A program made the position numbers and the translations under genes. This document shows, piece by piece, positions 47,292 through 57,500 of a stretch of DNA of 64,000 nucleotides (positions within the stretch are counted from its first letter, which is position 1; each line of letters starts with the position of its first letter). This DNA comes from Evernia prunastri. Taxonomy: Eukaryota; Ascomycota; Lecanoromycetes; Lecanorales; Parmeliaceae. The notes beneath the pieces were generated by a model, which had not been told where the DNA came from, did no database searches, and saw only the letters and a program-made list of their open reading frames with translations. The stretch is from contig NKYR01000044.1 of assembly GCA_003184365.1 (NCBI GenBank), positions 62,001 to 126,000 on the forward strand. The letters run 5' to 3'.

Positions 47292-49512
47292 ATGGGGCTT
47301 TTTTCGCCCTTTCGGGAAAAAAGGGAGATAAATTCCCATGGACCGCGGGTATCAACTTCCTCCTTCGATCATACAAGAAAACATCGGTCCCCTGGAATTA
47401 AGCGACGCTCTCCTAAGGATGCTCCCATCCGAGATCTTGATGCCGAAGGACGTGCCGACTGCAGCAACAAAGCTCCGGATTCGCCCAGTCTACGCACTAG
47501 CTATCAGGTCACAGATCAAGACACAATTCAAATCTATCACAGAAAGACTGAGGACCTTATTAGAGACTCATTTAATGACATCATTCCAGACACAGCAACG
47601 AATTATCCGTGCACACAGCGAGATCTGAACGCATCTGGAGGTGTGAACCGACGAACAGCTCAAGATGCATACAAGCTAAAGAACAAAACAAATTGGTTTG
47701 CTCACTCCAATAATGGGCCTTTCATTGACCCTAGATTAGCAGCACGGGAGGTCTTTGACCATAACAATGCTGACAGGACGCCGTCAGCTGCTGAAAGCGA
47801 GGCCATCAGTCGTCTGATTGCTGGATTCAACATCGCTAGTCAGGGATACTGGGGTCCAGATCTAATTATTAAGGCTTTCTGTGATCTGGATAAGGTCTTC
47901 TTCTGCGGCAGGCTTAGGGGGCATGTCTGTGTGAATTTTACAATAAATCGCTCGGTCAAAGAAGCTTGCTTTGCAACCTCTCTTTACCTCGGACAAGGGA
48001 AATCTGTGATTCAGTTGAACGCCATATCAATTTTTTCTTCACTCTATAAGGATTCGGGTTTCCATCAGATGTGGGCTACAATGTTGCATGAGATGTGCTA
48101 AGTCTGAACCTTTTCCAGACAGATAACTTGGTCTGTTACTGAACGCGACAGCCACGCCTACCTGCAAATTCGAGCTCAAAAAACAGGCCCTAAGGTATTG
48201 TACGTAGGGGTATCCAATGGTCATGGCAGGAATTTTGGCACAATGATCCATGCTGTGAATATAAGAGCGTTGGAGTTGCTTGGCATCGAGGGTGACCCCG
48301 AGCCGTACCCACTCCATGATTACGTCCATGACGACAACCATCGTCCAGCGCCGAAGCAGCCTCGTCCCGATTCATCTCCTCTTTCGAATCCAACCACACG
48401 ATCAGCTTCTCCTACGTCTGGACGAGGGCCCCACGATCACGCACGTCCTCCTCGGGATCCAGATGGACAAGCAGCTTCGCCCAAAACCCGAAAGCAGCCC
48501 CGCGATCATTCACCTCCTCGTAATCCAAACAGACGGGCATTTCCTCCAAAGACAAGACAGGTGCCTCACGACCATTCACCTCCTGCTCGTAATCCAAACA
48601 GACGATCATTCTCTCCTAATACTCGACAAGAGACTCGCGAGCACGCACGTCCTCTTCAGAGTTCAAGCAGACCCACAACATCACGTAAGTCTCGACGCGA
48701 ACTCCACGACGATGCGTTCAAAGACGTCTCCCTAGATTCAGGAACCGACTATCCTTGCACACAAAGCGACCTAGAAGCGACTGGAGGATTAGCCAGACGG
48801 GACTTCCCAAGAGACGGGCCCAAAGACAGCAGCCCGTCTCGAAAGAAATGGTTCCCCGAACCCAACCATGGCCCCTTCGTTTCCCCAAGGCAAGCATGTC
48901 TTGAAATCTTCCAACACAACGACCTGCACAGAAAACCAGGAAGATTGGAAAGTGAAGCCATCGAGCGCCTTTCCAATGCGATAGCTACACCGCGGAAGGG
49001 CTCCTGGGGTCCTGATCTCATCATAAAGGCATTCTGCGACCTCGACCTCGTCTTCTTCGCCGGTCGGCTCCGAGGTCACGTCTGTGTGCGCTGGCTGCCA
49101 GATTGGTCTGGGCCCGGGCGAACTGAATACGGTACCACGGTGTTCTTGGGCGAAGGGAAATGTGCGATCAGATTGAACGCCGACACGATCCTGCTCGATG
49201 ACGATCAGCCTTTCGAGTGCATGCTCACCTCGATGTTGCACGAAATGTGGTGAGTACCAGGAGCTGTTCCTGAACACGTCTGTCTCCCTTGACTCTGACA
49301 AGTACTGAAGAGAAGACAGTCATGCGGACGCACACACTCAGGTTCCGGAACGAGAGAGGTTGAACTGTGGAAGTCATGGAAAGGCTTTCGGGACACGGTA
49401 CTATGCTGTGCAGAAGAGGGCACGTAGAGTTTTTGGCCTCACGTTCAAAATGTATCCCGGAGAGTACTATCCACGCCATAACTACAAGAAAGGGGAAGGG
49501 TATCCATCATAA
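47292..49512 (+). CDS. Two-module SprT-like protease (array copies B and C in one gene)
   Basis: Model: 47292-48097, 48152-49249, 49320-49512; 698 residues, phases agree. Module 1 has WGPDLIIKAFCDLDKVFF, RLRGHVCV, HEMCHAY (H266, E267, H270) and H293 in HGRNFG. The second exon runs without a stop from the end of module 1 through a basic Pro/His-rich linker into module 2. Module 2 has WGPDLIIKAFCDLDLVFF, RLRGHVCVRW, HEMCHA (H632, E633, H636) and H654 in HGKAFG. ATG 47292 sits in ACCATGG. Copy C has no start of its own upstream of its domain. Oddity: the first intron (48098-48151) starts CTAAGT instead of GTAAGT. If it cannot be spliced, module 1 ends at HEMC with a TAA just before the second catalytic histidine. 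A GTAAGT at 48685 inside the linker could also act as a donor. Confidence 0.65.
48405..48690 (+). repeat. Tandem repeats in the linker of the two-module SprT-like gene
   Basis: Four to five diverged units of about 22-23 residues (66-69 nt) follow one another, each with a (K/N)TR core, a DHSPP/DHARPP core and RNPNRR or similar. Two neighbouring units share an almost identical 28-nt stretch (around 48,508 and 48,578). The encoded linker is basic, Pro- and His-rich, and probably disordered. Confidence 0.65.
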
Positions 49513-50236
49513 GACGTGTACCGTAAGTATCGAAGTCTACACGTTGTGGTGGCAATGACTGACAGCAGTGTAGATGCCAGCATTACATTGGCTCTCATGA
49601 CACCTTAATCCTCAGTCAGCCCTTGCGTAGCCAGCGGTTTGGACTTCCGACTTTGAGAATAAAACAGAGTACGATATGTTCACGCCCAACTATCAGAACA
49701 AAAACGTGGCTCATGGAAAACTGTCTTTGGGCCGAAGGAACATCATGGCTCGTCCTAAGATCTGGGTGGTGCTTATAGGAAGATAGAAATCTAAAGCTGA
49801 TGTGAAAAAAGCCAAAACTGTCATTTGTATTCGGCGTAACAGACGGGCGGGTATTGTCTTCATTCAACTGGCCTACAATAGGAGCCAATATTAGGGACAA
49901 GAAATTGTTGTTTTCTGGAACTCGGTAGCTGTTCCATCCGCCCCACTCGCACCTAGAGCTCTCTTTCGCCTGGTCTATGAGTAGCTCGTCATATACCTCG
50001 GACGTAGCGCCGTATTCCTCGACTTGGAAGCCTATAAGATCCTGATTACAAAGCCAACCTGCCCGTTCTGATAGCAAACGCTTAGCGCCGCGAGTCAAAA
50101 GTCATACCAGGTAATACATCATCTTCTCTACAATAACAACAGTAGATACATCACTACCTTTAAATCAAGACCCACGTCCTAAGCTCCTGCGATCTTTACA
50201 TCTAGAACACTCTACTTACTACACGTGAAGTATAAA
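49513..50236. other. Spacer between array copies C and D
   Basis: A minus-strand frame (50098-49616, 160 codons) is open but begins at TTG with no ATG in the first two thirds, so it is not called as a gene; parts (WGGWNSYRVPENNNFLSLIL) could be an exon. The right end should hold the promoter of copy D. Confidence 0.35.
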
Positions 50237-50754
50237 ATGGCCATAATCCGTGATCACCGAGGCCGTCTTCAAAAAGTCCGCAAGCCAAAACATAAAGGAA
50301 AGCTTGGCCATTCCGAGCCAAAAGAGACCACCGTCTATCCTTCAAGTGGGCCATTACTCGGAACTCGACAAGGGCAAAGCTCTGACGCGTTTGAGCGCGC
50401 AGAACATCCCCTCAACGGGGACTGTGGGTATAGAGTGGCTTTCACGGACATTGCTTGGCACGGTACTGCATGAGATGTGGTAAGTTTGTCCACTCTCATA
50501 CACCTCGAGTGCGGATTCGGGTTCAATGCTGATGGGGAGGGGCAGCCACGCGTACCAGATCGGCCAATTGTCGAAAGGGCGGGGGAGACGGGTTCAAGGC
50601 AGAGAAGCATGGTAGGAAGTTTGGCACGATGTTGCGTGCTGTCAACGGTAGGCTGTTTCGCGTGCTGGGGTTGGAGGGTGACGACGACCCGTATCCATTC
50701 TGTGATTACGGCAACGGGGAGGGATGTCCTCAGACTCCTGGTTGTGGGTACTGA
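50237..50754 (+). pseudogene. Truncated, frameshifted SprT-like copy D
   Basis: ATG 50237 opens a basic frame (MAIIRDHRGRLQKVRKPKHK). The array-like peptide ELDKGKALTRLSAQNIPSTG and then TLLGTVLHEM lie one frame away. The same intron as in the other copies follows (50480-50545, GTAAGT...GGCAG), giving HEMCHAY. After HAYQIGQLSKGRGR a G-run (about 50,578-50,588) again shifts frame, and HGRKFGTMLRAVN with EGDDDPYPFCDYG follows to a TGA at 50754. The N-terminal half of the domain (the WGPDLIIKAFCDLD region) is absent. Two shifts and the missing half indicate a pseudogene, although the zinc-binding residues remain in the DNA. Its tail is closest to the end of module 1 of the two-module gene. Confidence 0.62.
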
Positions 50755-51177
50755 TTAGCACACTCTTCTTTGGCAACTATGATTGACTGACGTAGAGTAA
50801 CAGGTGTCGCCTGAAGCGGCTGTCTATGACGAGTAAACCCTCTGCAGAAGTCAATCAACACCTCTTCGTTCCATACTACTGTATCAGCATAGACGATTCG
50901 CGACAATGTAGACAGCGATAGGGCGGTGAAGAGTGGACCCGTTCCTCAGGTGTGGATGCTGGAGGGAGATGTGCTAGGATGGGGCAAAGGAAGACCTGCT
51001 GACACAATGTGGCGCGTGCTTCCAATGATCTCGTCCGCGGTCCACTAAGCATCGTATCCTGAGATTGGGGGCAGTAACGTTCTGAGCACTCACTAAGTTG
51101 AGAACATGTCCCGGAAATGACAAACAGACTGTATTATACTCATGAGAGCTGCTATGGTGGTCGCTTTCTGACTGTCG
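50755..51177. other. Right flank of the SprT-like array
   Basis: No gene or repeat recognised in this stretch. Confidence 0.4.
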
Positions 51178-51378
51178 TTATTCGATGTGCTCATTCAATT
51201 CCCGAGCCCCATCCGTCAGCGTAAGTGAAAACATACCGAATGCCATTACTCGATGTGCTCTTTTCATTCCCAGTCCCCATTCATCAACCTAAGTGAAAAC
51301 GTACCCAATGCCATTACCCGATGTGCTCTTTCTATTCCCAGTCCCCATTCATCAACCTAAGTGTAAAAGCACACCCGA
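51178..51378. repeat. Three tandem copies of a 68-bp repeat
   Basis: CGATGTGCTC recurs at 51183, 51251 and 51319, a regular 68-bp period. Units 2 and 3 are nearly identical (CCCAGTCCCCATTCATCAAC in both); unit 1 is more diverged. The units hold no reading frame of note. Confidence 0.85.
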
Positions 51379-51599
51379 AACAAAGCGACTGCTCATTAAG
51401 GATCGTTATTGCAGTGCCACTAGCCTTCCCGACTATACCGGCTTATATTTCAGATTAATCCATGTGCGAAATCCAGCATATGCATACAGCACGTTTCATC
51501 CGCATCGAAGAGTCCATAGTCCTCTGTAACAACAGTGCCGTCATTCCCGCGGCTGCTACACAAGGTCCACCATGTATCGCTTCGCTTTGTCCGTCATGA

Positions 51600-52073
51600 T
51601 CAGAACCTCATCTCCAGTCCATCATAATCGGTGGGCGTGTTCGGGGGCACCATCGGTCCCAGAACTGCTGCGATGCGATCCGAAAACTCCCCGTCCTCCG
51701 AACAGTCTTTGCAGCAGTGGATATAGGTGTATCGTTGGGCGTTGTTGTAATGGAAAAAGGGCTCGGGGTGACTGAACGCATCGGGAGGCAGCACTTCTGT
51801 GCAGCTGAAGCAAGGATGGTGGTCCGGAGGCAGGAGGTATGCGTAGTCCATGTCGATCGTGATGAGTTGCCGGTAGAGGTTGTCGTCGGATACGCTGGAG
51901 CGTACGTGGGACTTGGGGATGAGGTGCAGGAAGGAGGAGTGTGTGCGACGTAAGCATGGCAGGGCTGGGTACTCGTCGTCGGTGAGGTAGGAGAAGATCT
52001 TTAGCTTTAGCTCGGTGGGTAGTGCGAGTAGAGGAGGCAGGGTCTGGGGATTGGATGCTGGGGAGAACCCCAT
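51600..52073 (-). CDS. F-box protein with Cys motifs (first of two)
   Basis: The frame is open from ATG 52283, but the start that mirrors the related gene at 54029 is ATG 52073, giving 157 residues. Residues 11-45 form an F-box-like segment (LLALPTELKLKIFSYLTDDE, LRRTHSSFLHLI). Downstream, CFSCTEVLPPDAF and CCKDC could form a zinc-binding site or structural disulfides. Fungal F-box proteins link substrates to SCF ubiquitin ligases through Skp1; here this is inferred from the motif. No substrate-binding repeats (WD40 or LRR) are present. The longer start would add 70 residues without a domain. Confidence 0.65.
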   Translation of the reverse strand: MGFSPASNPQTLPPLLALPTELKLKIFSYLTDDEYPALPCLRRTHSSFLHLIPKSHVRSSVSDDNLYRQLITIDMDYAYLLPPDHHPCFSCTEVLPPDAFSHPEPFFHYNNAQRYTYIHCCKDCSEDGEFSDRIAAVLGPMVPPNTPTDYDGLEMRF

Positions 52074-54028
52074 TGTATGATTTGGTTCATGAGAGAGCAT
52101 TCCCTCCTGGAGTGTGAACTTGGTGTCACAAAGTGCCGAGTGAGTTGGGGACGATCGAAGAGCGAAAGTGGTGGTCTCCATAAGTACTTGAGTGAATGGG
52201 GTTTGATGTATGAGATGATTTTCACAAAAGAATGGGATCGGTTGAAAACCCAAAGAGTTGTAGGAGGGTAAGTCTGCAACCATGAGCAGAAGACACAGAG
52301 ATGGGAGCCAGGAGCCAGCTCTGTGGGGCTAAACGGGTTGCGTTAGTGAAGATTATATGTGGAAGGTTGTATTGGATCTCGCGTCAGACGCGTTTGTTCA
52401 CGGAAATACATTTCCCGAGAGATCGCAGGCTCTAAAACCAATTTATTGAGTTTTCGCATAGCTAGATGGAAGCCGCCTTTGGGGCTGGAAGTAATGACGC
52501 GAGGCGAATTTTGTGGAAGAATGCTCTCTTCAAGCTACTACGTCTTCTGTGCAAGGCTTGAGGACAATGAGAGAAGGTCGATGCGGCTGGGAGCTGGATT
52601 GCTCTTTCTGGAAGATATCTTGAGATTGAAAAGCGGGAAAAGGGCGGCCATGGCAGAGGAAACTAGCTGTATTTCTTGATTGCAATATCTAAGTACTGGG
52701 GATTCTCCCGTTTTCGTAACACCTTTCGGCTCTTACGAGCAAGTGCACGGAACACGAATCGCACATTGATCCCGTCACGTACATAGCCCTTACTGGCTGA
52801 TACCTCCAAAGACCGTCATGGCGCATTCTAGTTCTGTAGGATACTGTCCGATCTCAAAGTAACTTCCAGGGGCGCAGTTGTATGTTCGCAAAGGTCGAGG
52901 ACCAACTTCCGATGATGATACTGCAATTCCTCAGAGACCCACCATCCGTGCGGTAGTCGTCGAAGAGGCTCTGTGGAACCACTTGCTGGCGATCCGACCG
53001 GATAGAGAATCGAAGTGTCTGTACTTTAATGGACGTGGTCAGGAGTAGATCTCTGTGTGTCTACCGTACAACTCTCCACTCTAATCAATGTGTTCTTGGA
53101 TTGGTAGTAGGGCAGGGTCTGTAGTAGAAGTATGTTCTCCCAATAAAACATTTCATTGCACCAGTCATGACAGTTGTGGGAGGGTGGGACGCCGGTGTAT
53201 CTATGGCCGTGTAGATGGTCGAGTAGCAGAAGATAGGAATGACAGGATCAGTCTGCGAAAGGTTGGCAGCGGTAAAGGAAGATCGTAGACTTAGAGTGAG
53301 TGAAAATTGACTTGCGAATGAATCCTGCAGAGTCAAGCGAGCTTTGGTGACTTCGATGAGTGAGGTACGTGACAGACTGTAGCTTCCACTTCGCCCTTCA
53401 CACCAGGAGTGGCATCGTTTGTAGGTAATGAAGTAGGTGACATTCTGTTGTCAGACCTGAAGATTGGGAGTGCAGTACTCTTCGTGATCTTGACCAACGT
53501 TCGGGAACGTACACGCTTGGGGGTTCTTATGAGGGTCGACGTGAGTGAAAATAGTGTTGGAAAAGCATAGGATATGATGTTTCGCACTCCTGTCTCGCAG
53601 GGCTCCGGAGAAACTTGACCATCAAGTAGTGAATATAGCGAGGTGGCAACGGTGTTAACGCCGATTGGCGGATCAAGTTCATTGGTAGTCCGGTGCCCCT
53701 CATCGTCCTGGAAAACCCCTCAGTGTTGAGCACTAATAATTAATCACTTTTCCTGCATCTCCATGCAATCTTAAACCCTAGGATGTGGAGAAGCCTCGGC
53801 ATCCATCCGCCGAAAAATAGCTGTGCTTTTATGGGTCTTAGTCCGTCATATGTCATGCACCTACACCACCGGTCCCAAGCCATGACCCTTTGCCAACCCG
53901 CCACCTTCGAAAATGAAGAGAATATTGGGAATTACTTCACCTGGAAGCATCTTCGGCGAGTAAGTACGCTGATAAAAGAGCACTGAGATGGTAGACGTGG
54001 GGAGCGTTTCTGGTTCTGAAATTTGCCG
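52074..54028. other. Intergenic region between the two F-box genes
   Basis: About 2 kb with short open frames on both strands and no motif, splice-supported exon, RNA gene or clear repeat. The left part covers the long 5' leader or alternative start of the first F-box gene. Confidence 0.45.
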
Positions 54029-54532
54029 TTACCATTTCTTGATGTCTCGAGTTGCCTTCCGCTGCATGTTTCCGGGGCAATCAGGAGTGCACAGTTCATT
54101 CTTCCGGCCGAAATAGAAGTACCCGCACTGCTGACATGGTGCCCTAAGTCGACCACGAATAAGGACAGCAGTGCCTTTCGGGTACCATCCCTTCTCGACA
54201 CCGCAATCCAAACAAAACCGTTTGTTCATGGAGATTCCGCCATTGCCTTTTGTGCCCGTCTTTGAGTCGTCGCAGAAACTGTGTGCTGGAAGACGCCTTA
54301 AGCATACGTAGCAAGCATAATGCGAATGCGGAAATTTATACGAGCGACTCGTCTCCGTCCAAACAAGCCGGCTTCGCTGCACGTCGGCTTTAGAGATGAT
54401 GTCCGCGAAGGATGTATGCGTTAAACGGAGATACTCCAAGGCTACAGGGTCGAGGTTTGAGACGATCTCGAGCTTGATTTCTAGAGGTATCGATAGTAGT
54501 GGTGGCATGCGTTCAATGATTGAGGGAGACAT
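54029..54532 (-). CDS. F-box protein with Cys motifs (second of two)
   Basis: 167 residues from ATG 54532; the frame is open further upstream but without ATG. Residues 9-45 form an F-box-like segment (PPLLSIPLEIKLEIVSNLDP, LRLTHTSFADII). Then follow CYVCLRRLPAHSF, FCLDCGVEKG, CQQCGYFYFG and CTPDC, four CxxC or CxxxC pairs that could bind two zinc ions. CYVCLRRLPAHSF aligns with CFSCTEVLPPDAF of the gene at 51600, so the two are probably paralogues. The C-terminus is basic (QRKATRDIKKW). A role as SCF substrate adaptor is inferred only from the F-box. Confidence 0.7.
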   Translation of the reverse strand: MSPSIIERMPPLLSIPLEIKLEIVSNLDPVALEYLRLTHTSFADIISKADVQRSRLVWTETSRSYKFPHSHYACYVCLRRLPAHSFCDDSKTGTKGNGGISMNKRFCLDCGVEKGWYPKGTAVLIRGRLRAPCQQCGYFYFGRKNELCTPDCPGNMQRKATRDIKKW

Positions 54533-57500
54533 CGTGGTAGCCTGAGAGCTTTCAACGTGCCAGAAATCCACTCCGGTGTGTAGAAGATGGAAGTGGAGGC
54601 GACTTGGTACTGCAATATTAAAGGATGGAAGCAACGGCAAGGCGCTTACTATTGAAGACGCAATGTCAGCAACAAAGGCCAGTAGAGAGACTTTCCGAAT
54701 GCAAGTTTAAGCGATTAAGAAGCGGTCATCAATCCAAGGTTACCTTCTTGCTCATCCTTCTTGCTTTTCTCATTTGCTGTAAGTCAATTTTTTTTGCGTC
54801 ATTTTCCTTTCTTTTTCTTCACTTTTCCCAAAGGATTCGGTCATGCAGCTTTCGGTGACCTTGTCAATTCAATACCTTTGCCAAAGAATGAAAAGACTAT
54901 GATAAGTCTGCTCTGTGATTGAGCACTGTCTACGTTTGATAATGTCGAGGGCAGGCGGAGTCCGACGGAGTCCGTACGAGTACAGTCAGCCAAAAGAAAC
55001 CCCTACACTCTCATCATCCTACAAACAGAGCGGGGGTATAATCCTACTCTTATGACTGGCGCCAGGACTGTTACTGACAGTTTAGCGTGTGAAATCGCCC
55101 GACTTCGGCCAGCCTCGGGCATATCTAGGGTGAGAGAGGGGCGACCTCGGATGAGAGGGGGCGGAGGGAGGGGCGAGGGCGAGACAGGGCTAGGGAGTGG
55201 CGAGGCCGGGGCTCGCCTGAGCGGGGCTAAGGCACGCCCCGTAGTGCTCCGCGGATTAGTCCGAAACTGATCATGCAAAATGGTTCGGCGAAATGATGTC
55301 GCTGCGCCGGACAGGTTGAGGCGGGGATTGGGCTAAACTGTGATGGATCTCAGGCAAGCCCTGCCCCCGCCTTTTGGCGAGCGCCTTTTCCTCAAAGGTG
55401 ACCATTGACTAAGGTGAGCCGGGTTACCATTCTTGGCGTGAGCGGGGTAAGGTAAGCCGAGGGTGTTCTCCGTAGGGGCGGAGACATTCATCATAGGTAC
55501 CTAGGCTGTCCAGCGTTAATGCTAAAGATAGTTTGCATGAGCTGATACTTGCAATCGACCAGGTACGGCGATCGAACCTACGTATGATTTTCTAATATAG
55601 GTGCAAGAGGATTATCCCTCTCATTGATACATAGACCAGGAAAATCTGGGTAAGTAGAGTATGGAGCCGTTCTTCAATCTCAAACTCGTAGAGACTTCCC
55701 TCCATGTGATGCGGGAGATGTGGCTGTGTGGCTGTCCACAGGTCTACGCTTGCTGCAACACTGGCCTGTGCTTGTAGAACGGAGCTGAGCAAACTTCTCA
55801 CCGAGTTGAAGGCAAGCAAGAGCGACGCTTTCAGTATGTGCGCTCTGTCACATCTTTGGTTGTACTCAAGGCTCCCCCTCCTAGAGAATGACCGTGCAAA
55901 CTTTCAGCAATACTTAGAGCCGTCATAGCCTTCGCCTTCTTTTCGAGCCGATTGTTTGGAAGAGACTCGCAAATTCGTTGATGCCGGTCTCTCAACTTTC
56001 AAAAACACTTCTGATGCTGACAATTGAATTACATCAAGTCTTCGCGCGTATAAGCCTTTACTCCTAGTTGGAGAAAAGTAATGCGCCCTGTCTCATGTAC
56101 TGTGCCTTCATCTTCCAAGTGTATACAAGCCCAGTCAAAATCATCGTATTTCCTAGCAAAAGTCATGCGTACAACTCGCATAAGCCTATGACCTCTCGTG
56201 ACCACCGTCCACGCTGCAGAATCCTGTCACCGATCACCATCTTTCAGACCAGTGCACGATCTAGTCAGGAACATATTGGGGCATTTATATCTGAGCGACC
56301 TTCGTCCTCCGGCTGGGACTCAACCATGGCGGCCTTGAAGAAATACCCGAGTACTGGTAGGCCGTCGATCTAGGGTCCCGTAGATTGTTCGCACTTCTCC
56401 TCTAGCATGTGTTGTCCGCCGAGAGCAAGGAAATTCTGATAAGGTTCAGAGAGGTACGTAGAATGGGAGAAGTGAGCAGTTACTCTCGAGAGTTCATCAT
56501 TCGCGGCAGAGTGACGGGGCCGAAGAAATAACGACATAGTGTGGGAGCTTCGATACAGCGATCATATTGATAGGAACGGCCTAGAGTCGATGAGTCGTAG
56601 CGGCGAAGCAGAAAAACACGGTGAACTAGACCGTGAGAGATTTTTGAAGGGCTCTTGGTGGGTAGGTAATTGTATCTGTTTCCGCAGGCTGCTGCAAGCT
56701 CCACGTCAAGGATTTCCAAGGCCAACCCTAAGACAGAGAATGCGTTTGACCTCATCAAGCTTCGAATATGCCGTGCGTCCGTTATGGAATCTGGAGCCGG
56801 GGCCTTCAACAGACACTTGGAATGAAGCTCAAGCTGTGGCCTCGTATACTGTATGCAGGCATGCGCCTGGGAAGCGCGGAGCCAAAACCTTCATCGAGTA
56901 GCCAATGAGTATGATGGTATCGACTTTCGGAACCCAGTAGCGCCATTGCAGCAATAAATCCCTCAGAACCCGCGCCAGATATGATAGCAGTTGGCTTTCC
57001 AAGCTTGCATGTGCGGGTACCAGCTAGGGACCTCAAGCGTTCGGGTAAAGGCTTCGATGTGTTCTCCGTTCACATGCACGGAAAACCCTTGAGATCAGGC
57101 CACGTCTAAGAGACTGATTTCCGGGTGGGCAGACTTCGCTCGGTGCGATACGCATGATAGTAATTGTTTCGTACTTAGAAATGCCTCATGTGAAAAGTGT
57201 GATTTGTGAATTTTTGAAATTGTGCATGCTCGCTTTGCCGCATGAATGCTGTTATCTTCTGCAGGACGGTATCATGCATATCTAATCGTCTGCTTTGATG
57301 GATAGTAGGATGGAGCTTTTCCTCCCGCCCAATGACATAGCGCTCTCAACTTGTAAAAGCTGTGATGTCCGTGGCTGCAGATCTTCATTGCATGCATATG
57401 CAGGATGCCGTGCAGCAATGCATACACACTCGGTTTTGGGATTGGTACATACTCAATTCTCTTGCGGCCGTAACGATTTTACTTTCTCCCTCACTTTGAA

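Noticed and set aside
49616..50098. 160-codon minus-strand frame between array copies
   Set aside because: Begins at TTG, has no early ATG, and no domain could be recognised.
56806..57036. IISGAGSEGFIAAMAL, possible monooxygenase start
   Set aside because: Isolated; no further flavoprotein motifs in any frame.
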